Origin: an uncultured Collinsella sp.
Lineage (GTDB): Bacteria > Actinomycetota > Coriobacteriia > Coriobacteriales > Coriobacteriaceae
Length of the DNA stretch: 64,000 nt
Assembly: GCA_900542825.1 (NCBI GenBank)
Contig: UQOY01000009.1
Span: 19,985 to 83,984, forward strand
Direction: 5' to 3'
A model generated the notes under the pieces. It made no database searches, was not told the origin of the DNA, and was given only the letters and a program-made list of their open reading frames with translations. Shown piece by piece: positions 58,536 to 64,000 of the stretch. The position numbers and the translations under genes are program-made. Every line of letters begins with the position of its first letter. Position 1 is the first letter of the stretch.

Positions 58536-58861
58536 TGTCTGGCGCAAAAAAGGCGCGCTCGCTGCGGCGTTACATGCCTGCAACATGAGCGTAAGGGGGA
58601 AGGCCGCACGGGGAAGAGCCGTCTGGCGCGTGTCCGGCTCGTGTTGGGTTGATTTCCGATCTCGGCCGAACACATTGAGCGGACAGGCCGTTCCCGCAGT
58701 CAGCCGAACGCCTCCGACGGCTGATTCCGAACTGGAAGCGGAGGGCATCCCCGCCCTTCGTTAGGGGATACCGCTCCGCGGCGCATGCCGCGGGCGGCGC
58801 CCCTATCGGACCACCGTGACCTCAGTTGGGATGGGCCCAGCACTGCCGCGTACTCGGTGAG
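58536..58861. other. GC-rich gap without a recognised gene
   Basis: About 325 bases between the ACT gene and the recombinase fragment. Short open frames on both strands show no family features or ribosome sites. No tRNA or clear attachment-site repeat was found. It may be debris from the insertion or deletion that left the truncated recombinase. Confidence 0.5.
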
Positions 58862-59587
58862 CTAGAGCCAACTGTTCGTCTTCACGTCGCGTATGGCGAT
58901 ATTTCGGTCGTCCGGCTCGGTGATGCCGTAGCCGAACGCCTGGAGCGTCTCGATGGACTCCTGGATCCTCTGTTGGAACATGGGACCCGGATCGACCCTC
59001 GGCCCGAGGTGCCCGCGCCAAAGGCACGGCGTGGCGCGCAGCATGTTATGGATTTTGGAGATGGGCTCGATGCCGGCGTAGACGTTGAGCGTCGCCATGG
59101 CGTCCTTGTGGCCGAGGATCGATTGGAGCGCCTTGATATCGCCGCCTTGGCGGATCCACTGCGTTGCGAACGTGTGGCGAAGGCCGTGGAACGTGATCAG
59201 CTCGTCGTTGGTGCCCATGAGGCCGTTGGTCTCCGAGAACGTCTTGAACGCCCTGCGGATATAGCTTGTCGTCGCGAAGGTCGCGCCCGGCTCCGACAGG
59301 ATGTAGCAGTCCCCGATCTCGACCGCCCCGGTAAGGTCGCGCAAGCGCAGCTTTCCGCAGTCGATCTCGTGGGTCTCCTTCAGGAAGGGGAGTAGGCCGA
59401 CCGGGTCGATGGGGATACCCCTGGCGTCATGGGTCTTGGTGTCCTTGATGAACGAACCCATTCCCTTCGCGTACGCCACCGAGTGTCTGATCGAGATCAG
59501 GCCCGTCTCGAAATCCACATCGCACCACCGAAGGCCGCAGACCTCGCCGATTCGCATCCCCGTGTGCAGGGCGAGTACGACCGCCCT
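58862..59587 (-). pseudogene. Tyrosine recombinase catalytic fragment
   Basis: C-terminal part of a phage-type integrase. The readable frame from 59587 gives RAVVLALHTGMRIGEVCGLR, then the Lys region, the HxxR box ITFHGLRHTFATQW, ILGHKDAMATLNVYAG with the Tyr nucleophile, and a tail ending KTNSWL. All catalytic residues are present, but the arm-binding and core-binding N-terminal domains are missing. It begins directly after the stop of the XRE regulator and in the same frame. If translated it would use ATG 59557, which has no good ribosome site. Confidence 0.8.
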
Positions 59588-59839
59588 CTAATCCTCGGCG
59601 GACCAATCGAGTCCGAACTCCTTTCGGGCATCCTCTTCGCTCATGACTTCGAGAAGGTCTCCGGGTTGGCAACGAAGGGCGAGGCATAGCTGCTCGAGTG
59701 TGTTGAAGCGAATGCCGCGAATATGCCCTTTTTTAATACGGGACAGGTTCACGGGCGTGGTTCCAATCCTTTCGGCAAGTTCGTTCGAGGAAATCTTTCG
59801 CTCGGCCATGATCTTGTCGAGGCGAACAATTACGGGCAT
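59588..59839 (-). CDS. Small XRE/Cro-type regulator (YozG-like)
   Basis: 83-residue helix-turn-helix protein: VIVRLDKIMAERKISSNELA, TPVNLSRIKKGHIRGIRFNT and CLALRCQPGDLLEVM, typical of regulators paired with DUF2975 proteins. The end, GLDWSAED, is followed by TAG and then, in the same frame, the recombinase fragment. It lies 9 bases after the DUF2975 gene and probably controls the divergent promoter at 60362-60481. Confidence 0.9.
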   Translation of the reverse strand: MPVIVRLDKIMAERKISSNELAERIGTTPVNLSRIKKGHIRGIRFNTLEQLCLALRCQPGDLLEVMSEEDARKEFGLDWSAED

Positions 59840-59848
59840 GGCGTTTCC

Positions 59849-60361
59849 TTACGCAATCTCGTCGGAGTCGAGGTACAGCTCTCGGGCGTACAAGAAGAGC
59901 TGGGAAAGCATGAACAGGACGATGCCGAGAACCAGAGAGGTCCAATCGAATGATGAAGCGATCTCTTGGGCGCCGACGGCCCCCTCGCCGCCAAACATCG
60001 AAACGGAGGTTTTGAGTGAGCCGGCGTAGAGGCTGGTGGCAGCTTGAACAACGAAGAGAATGCCGAGCACCTTCAAGCATGTCGCAGACCCTTTCTTGAA
60101 GGGGTCTGCGCTCTTGATCGTCCACACGAGAACGGCGCTGAGGATGGTCGTAGCGATACCGATGACGGCAGGGACCAATGTCGAGATCGCAAGGGCTGGA
60201 TACGCGGGGGAGTCTGCAATTACAGGGTTGTCGAGCACTTCGATTGCTGGCTTTAAGGAGAACGCCACTTGTGCGATGGCGGTGGCGCAAAGGGTCGCAG
60301 AGGCTATCGCACATGCGATGCGGAAGGAATGAAGCCGGGGAGTGCGATTGTCGGAACTCAT
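59849..60361 (-). CDS. DUF2975 membrane protein
   Basis: 170 residues with four predicted membrane segments (about 14-35, 57-80, 95-115 and 140-160). The run VWTIKSADPFKKGSATCLKV, with the pattern PF plus Lys/Gly, is typical of DUF2975. Such proteins usually accompany a YozG-type regulator, as here; the function is unknown, possibly sensing for the regulator. ATG follows GGAGGTTATT. Confidence 0.88.
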   Translation of the reverse strand: MSSDNRTPRLHSFRIACAIASATLCATAIAQVAFSLKPAIEVLDNPVIADSPAYPALAISTLVPAVIGIATTILSAVLVWTIKSADPFKKGSATCLKVLGILFVVQAATSLYAGSLKTSVSMFGGEGAVGAQEIASSFDWTSLVLGIVLFMLSQLFLYARELYLDSDEIA

Positions 60362-60398
60362 AATAACCTCCGAAGAATTTAAAAAACTCAGGTTACTT

Positions 60399-60417
60399 TT
60401 TAACAGTTTATGTTAAA
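60399..60417. promoter_or_regulatory. Operator-like palindrome between DUF2975 and the peptide gene
   Basis: TTTAACA-GTTTA-TGTTAAA, perfect 7-bp arms in a 120-base AT-rich divergent region. TTGACT directly follows (60418-60423) and could be a -35 for the rightward genes. Likely target of the small XRE regulator. Confidence 0.5.
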
Positions 60418-60481
60418 TTGACTTTGCCGGCAAGTAATCACAGCATGCTGCAACCGAAACCCCTCTAGATTGGAGAGGATT

Positions 60482-60848
60482 ATGTTCAGTACTGTTAAGT
60501 CGTGTAAGCTCTTGGTTTTCCTCGGCCTCGCTCTTTAGTTTGTTGCTGCCGGGAGCCCCCGCTTTTGCGGATACCCCGATGCCTCCTTCCCAGGAGAGCA
60601 GCCAGTGTGCCCTCGTTGAGCCCCTCGGGTATACGGACGACGTCGTCGATACCTACTGGAGCTACAGCTGTCCTCGCGGCGTAAGCGGGCACAGCATCTC
60701 GATGTTCAACATCTCTTACAAGACGATCTCCTACCGAAATGGCTATCGCCGATCCGCGCATCATAGGGAATCCCGCCTCGCTGCAATGTGCTCCTGTGGT
60801 GTTCTTGGCACAACTGATAAATGGCAATTTGTCTATAGCACCTACTAG
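60482..60848 (+). pseudogene. Small secreted peptide gene with a frameshifted signal peptide
   Basis: ATG at 60482 sits behind GGAGAGGATT and reads MFSTVKSCKLLVFLGLAL, then meets TAG at 60536. Skipping one T gives SLLLPGAPAFADTPMPPSQE, completing a classical signal peptide with an AFA cleavage site and a mature part of about 93 residues. The mature part has four Cys and ends DKWQFVYSTY. No known bacteriocin family was recognised. It precedes an ABC transporter, so a secreted peptide served by that transporter, or against which it protects, is possible. The stop follows CTT, as in the prfB frameshift site. Without shifting, only TTG 60540, with no ribosome site, could start the rest. Confidence 0.55.
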
Positions 60849-60914
60849 ATGCGAGGAAGGGCCGAGCATTTTGTTCGGCCCCTCTGTTCCGACTGGATGA
60901 GGTTAAGGTTGGCG

Positions 60915-63137
60915 ATGAATATGCTCAAAATCTCGAAGGCGATCTTTAGGTCGCTTCTCTCCTCCAGGTCGCTCTGTGTTGTCGTTGTTGCGTTGATGGT
61001 TCTTTGTGCTCTGCCCGTCTTCAGGAGCGCGGCTGGCATCGACGGACGGGTCGAATACCTCGAGTCGGGAATAACCCGTGTTGAGCAGGAATTGTCAGCA
61101 TCCTATGCGGATGCGCTTGTGAATGCGGGGGAGGACGGTGTCTATACCTCTTCATCAAGCATGCCCGCGCTTCTGTACCCTCTTGCCGCGGGACGTCTTA
61201 TCTTGGCACCGCTCTCTCCCCTACTTCCGTTTCTGCAGATATCGGATGGAGAGTACACCTATTATGACGGATCGAAGGAGTACTTGCTATGGGTCGCAAC
61301 GGCCGTTGCCGTCTCGTTCCTTGCCGCGCGTCTTAACAAACGTGAAAAGCTCATCATCCAGGCACCGATGGGCGAGCTGGGTAGACTTGTTGCATCGAGC
61401 GTATGGGCGAGTGTTTTTGCAATGCTTGCCGTCCTCGCCATCAATCTTCCAGGGATAATCGCCGCGCTTGTGAAGAATGGCCCGGGCTCGCCGTTCTATC
61501 CGATAGGCTACATTCAATATGCGACTCCGGTTATCAAACCGGCTTGGCTGGTGTTCGCGCAGACGGCCATCTTGCAATTCTTGGTGGCAGCGTTCATCTC
61601 GCTTGTCGTTCACCTTGCCGTGAAGATTGCCAATAACCCTACGCTTGGAATCGTGTTCGTATGTGCCCTGATGGGGGTGACGATGGTTCCCGGGTATTAC
61701 GGAAGATCCATCGCTTTACGTGAGTTCGCCCTGTTGAATCCCCTTACGTATGCGAACACTGAGTTGACCGTCGGCGCCTATAGCCCGTACCCGACAACGC
61801 AGATAGTGAATCTGCCTGGACTTTGCTTCGAGCGTGGCGCGATTGCCCTCGTATGCGCAATCGGGATCGAGGTGCTGGCAATTAGCCTGCTTTGCGTTGC
61901 TGGAAAGAGCGGCTTCGCGTGCCCGATATCCCCGATTTGTCTTGAGAGAGGTTCCTTCACTGCATCGAGAACGGCAACTCGTTCGAGTGCTTGTGCCTCC
62001 GCCGTTGCATACGTAAGAACGATGGGGAAACTGCTCCTGCGTTCTCCTACCCTCGCCGTATGCGCGATTGCAATGTCGACGACGATGCTGGCCCCGGCTC
62101 TGGTCGAGATGTTTCCTGACGCTGATAACGTTTCCGCTGTTCGGTATAGGGATGGGGAGCTCCGTTCAATAGATCGGTATCTAGAGCAGAACGCTGCGAA
62201 TATGGACGTCGAGGGCAAAGCGGCCCTGGAAGACATGCGGGATGCTCTTTCGGGTTTCGTGTACGCGCCTATGCCTGCGGAGGGGTTTCGAAGCCTTGCG
62301 ACGTACGAGCGCGCTCGAGGTGAGCTGGGCGCGGCAGATGCGACTCTCCTGCAATCGATCGGAATCGAGCCGGAGACTCCTTCTCGTGCGGAGGCGCGCG
62401 CCCTTCTGCTTGAGTCGATCGCGAGCTTGCCGGACCCCAAGGTTTACGAGTTAAGTACGAAGATGCCCCCATTAATCCTCCTTTCGTATCTCCAGGCAGC
62501 GCTTCCCTCCTTATTTTTGCTGTTGCCCGTGGTTGTCACATCGCTCGCGTGCACCCACCTGCAGTGTCGTTCCCTTCTGGTTCTCCAGATCCCCGCAACA
62601 GCGCATGTGCGTTTTCTGACGGCTGTTGCGCTGGCTCTCCTGCTTGGCTTGGTGCTGCTTTTGGTGTCGATGGTTCCCGCTGTCGTTGTGTCCGTGATTA
62701 AGAACGGTGCGGGTGGATCGGAGTATCCCGTCGCTCTCATTCGGGCGGGAGCTTCGACAACGTCCATGGTGGGGGAGGCGGTGTTGTGCAGTATTCCGTT
62801 GCTGGTCATGGCATACGGCGTGATTTCCGTCGTCGCTGCGTTGACAGCAGCGATTAGCCGCAACCCCGTTGTCACCGGAATGGTTTGCGCGGTTCTCTTG
62901 GTGTTGGGTTCGTTGAGCGCTCATGTTGAAAGCGTGGGCATGGGCGTCGCGCTGCTGGCTCCATTCGCCTCGTTTGATCCCGCTTCCCAGGTGGGGACGA
63001 TTGGGTTCCTTGGGCGAGGGACGAACGCGACGCCTTTTGGAGAGGTCGTCGGCGCATCGGGCGCTCTGCTGGTGGTCTTGGGCGCCGTATCTCCGTTGAT
63101 GGTGCGCCTGAGTGTTCCAAAGATCGAAAGGGGATGA
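60915..63137 (+). CDS. ABC-2-like permease with internal duplication
   Basis: 740 residues from ATG 60915 (MNMLKISKAIFRSLLSSRSL). Two similar halves: each begins with one membrane segment, an extracellular stretch (about 30-110 and 410-520) and then a group of about five segments. Matching parts are LVKNGPGSPFYPIGYIQ and VIKNGAGGSEYPVALIR. The open frame from 60849 crosses a hairpin GGGCCGAG/TTCGGCCC and is unlikely to be the start. It is coupled to the ATPase (overlapping TGA/ATG). Probably exports or resists a peptide, judging by the neighbour; not certain. Confidence 0.75.
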   Translation: MNMLKISKAIFRSLLSSRSLCVVVVALMVLCALPVFRSAAGIDGRVEYLESGITRVEQELSASYADALVNAGEDGVYTSSSSMPALLYPLAAGRLILAPLSPLLPFLQISDGEYTYYDGSKEYLLWVATAVAVSFLAARLNKREKLIIQAPMGELGRLVASSVWASVFAMLAVLAINLPGIIAALVKNGPGSPFYPIGYIQYATPVIKPAWLVFAQTAILQFLVAAFISLVVHLAVKIANNPTLGIVFVCALMGVTMVPGYYGRSIALREFALLNPLTYANTELTVGAYSPYPTTQIVNLPGLCFERGAIALVCAIGIEVLAISLLCVAGKSGFACPISPICLERGSFTASRTATRSSACASAVAYVRTMGKLLLRSPTLAVCAIAMSTTMLAPALVEMFPDADNVSAVRYRDGELRSIDRYLEQNAANMDVEGKAALEDMRDALSGFVYAPMPAEGFRSLATYERARGELGAADATLLQSIGIEPETPSRAEARALLLESIASLPDPKVYELSTKMPPLILLSYLQAALPSLFLLLPVVVTSLACTHLQCRSLLVLQIPATAHVRFLTAVALALLLGLVLLLVSMVPAVVVSVIKNGAGGSEYPVALIRAGASTTSMVGEAVLCSIPLLVMAYGVISVVAALTAAISRNPVVTGMVCAVLLVLGSLSAHVESVGMGVALLAPFASFDPASQVGTIGFLGRGTNATPFGEVVGASGALLVVLGAVSPLMVRLSVPKIERG

Positions 63138-63142
63138 TCTCG

Positions 63143-63883
63143 ATGATTGACCTTCAAACGCTGACGATCTCTTATGGAAAGAAGGTGCTCGTAGATTCGG
63201 TGAACGCTGAGTTTGCCCCGGGTACGGTCTACGGTCTCGTCGCTCCGAACGGGCATGGAAAGACGACGTTGCTGCGTGCGATGGCAGGTTTGCCGGGTCC
63301 TCGCGTGGACGGGAGCATCGTTCTGGATGAGGTGCAGGGTACGGGTGCGAGAGAGGTCCGTTCTATGATCTTCTATGCACCTGGTGAGGGGACGCTGCTG
63401 TATCCCGGATTGCGTGCGGAAGATCACCTCAAGATGGTTTGCGATATGTGGCCGCATGCTCGCGATATCGAAGAGATAGTGGAACAAACGCAGATAGGCG
63501 AGTTCGCGAAGATGAGGATCCGCACTCTGAGCCAGGGCATGAAGCAGCAGCTTACCCTGGCGATTGCGTATGCGACGGGCGCGCGGTACCTTCTATTAGA
63601 TGAGCCCATGAACGCGCTCGACCCCAGCAGGGTGGACTTGCATTCCGAGATTCTCAGGAAGCTGGCCGATTCTGGTACGTGCATCATCATGTCATCCCAC
63701 ATCTTGGATTCGGTCGATAGGCTGTGCGATGAGATTCTGTTTTTGAAGGATGGGAGGCTCATTAGAAGCATTCCGCAAGATGATGCTGCGCCGAAGTCTC
63801 CTGGATCCCATTTCGCAAAGCCTGCCGGACGCGCCGAGGGTGCGCTAAGCACGTATCGGCGACTCTACGAAAAGGGCGGGTAG
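63143..63883 (+). CDS. ABC transporter ATP-binding protein
   Basis: 246 residues. Walker A APNGHGKTTLLRAM, signature LSQGMKQQLTLA, Walker B RYLLLDEPMNALD and H-loop IIMSSHILDSVDR are all intact, so it should hydrolyse ATP. The start is taken at ATG 63143, nine bases from GGGG; ATG 63134, which overlaps the permease stop, is possible. The C-terminal tail after about residue 210 is not conserved. Partner of the duplicated permease. Confidence 0.92.
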   Translation: MIDLQTLTISYGKKVLVDSVNAEFAPGTVYGLVAPNGHGKTTLLRAMAGLPGPRVDGSIVLDEVQGTGAREVRSMIFYAPGEGTLLYPGLRAEDHLKMVCDMWPHARDIEEIVEQTQIGEFAKMRIRTLSQGMKQQLTLAIAYATGARYLLLDEPMNALDPSRVDLHSEILRKLADSGTCIIMSSHILDSVDRLCDEILFLKDGRLIRSIPQDDAAPKSPGSHFAKPAGRAEGALSTYRRLYEKGG

Positions 63884-63884
63884 A

Positions 63885-64000
63885 AATGCAAGTTAAAAAT
63901 CTATGTGGCCAATGTGATACCGTTGAACCCGCATATCGATACCGCTCAGCCATTCGCCTCGCCCCCGTCGCACGTATCTTCATCCGGTCTGTTACTTTTA
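63885..64000 (+). CDS. Partial ORF at the window edge
   Basis: ATG at 63885, two bases after the ATPase stop and behind GGGCGGGTAGAA, opens a frame that runs off the window: MQVKNLCGQCDTVEPAYRYR and a further 18 residues. A downstream operon member is likely, but the family cannot be told from 38 residues. Confidence 0.4.

Noticed and set aside
60482..60848. Lactococcin-972-like bacteriocin
   Set aside because: The transporter context suggested it, but the mature peptide lacks the Gly/Trp/Tyr pattern of that family as far as I can judge.

Overview
The window looks like the chromosome of a high-GC anaerobic gut actinobacterium of the Coriobacteriia, most likely Collinsella. This rests on the codon and GC style, the gene content and the many intergenic hairpin repeats; no rRNA or other taxonomic marker was compared. 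No rRNA or tRNA gene was seen.

Layout. 1-3.7 kb: a sugar-type oxidoreductase, a DeoR regulator and a fructose-type PTS EIIBC whose natural start is out of frame by one G in a G7 run. 3.7-4.0 kb: four 80-bp units of alternately inverted arms. 4.1-8.0 kb: pseudouridine synthase, a long U32 peptidase and RidA. 8.2-18.6 kb: a YheO-like regulator divergent from a purine permease, then ssnA, ygfK, a polyferredoxin and a selenium-type molybdenum hydroxylase (xdhD-like). 18.6-23.4 kb: an accessory interval with a decayed DUF4143 ATPase behind 23-bp tandem repeats, a possible type I toxin-antitoxin pair, an exonuclease, two unrecognised proteins and a second YheO-like regulator. 23.6-33.7 kb: ygeX, ygeY, ygeW, arcC, mocA, hyuA, yqeC, yqeB and xdhC.

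34.1-44.9 kb is the spc/alpha ribosomal region from rplE to rplQ and truA, with secY, adk, map, infA, rpmJ and rpoA. It begins at rplE; rplN and rplX are not upstream. 45-58.5 kb holds a GT2-like protein, argR, a class A PBP, a second U32 peptidase, tyrS, adenine deaminase, two Cof-type HAD phosphatases, citrate synthase and an ACT-domain protein. 58.9-64 kb is accessory: a recombinase fragment fused in frame (through one stop) to a small XRE regulator, DUF2975, a small secreted peptide with a broken signal peptide, an internally duplicated ABC permease, its ATPase and a partial gene.

Working together. The two purine blocks match the content of the E. coli ygeW-xanQ region and the gut-bacterial gene set linked to anaerobic uric acid breakdown: uptake, selenium/molybdenum hydroxylase with YqeB/YqeC/MocA/XdhC maturation, amidohydrolase ring opening, then YgeX, YgeY, YgeW and carbamate kinase, which would yield ATP from carbamoyl phosphate. 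Adenine deaminase at 52.8 kb could feed hypoxanthine into the same route. The pathway order is inferred from families, not shown by sequence.
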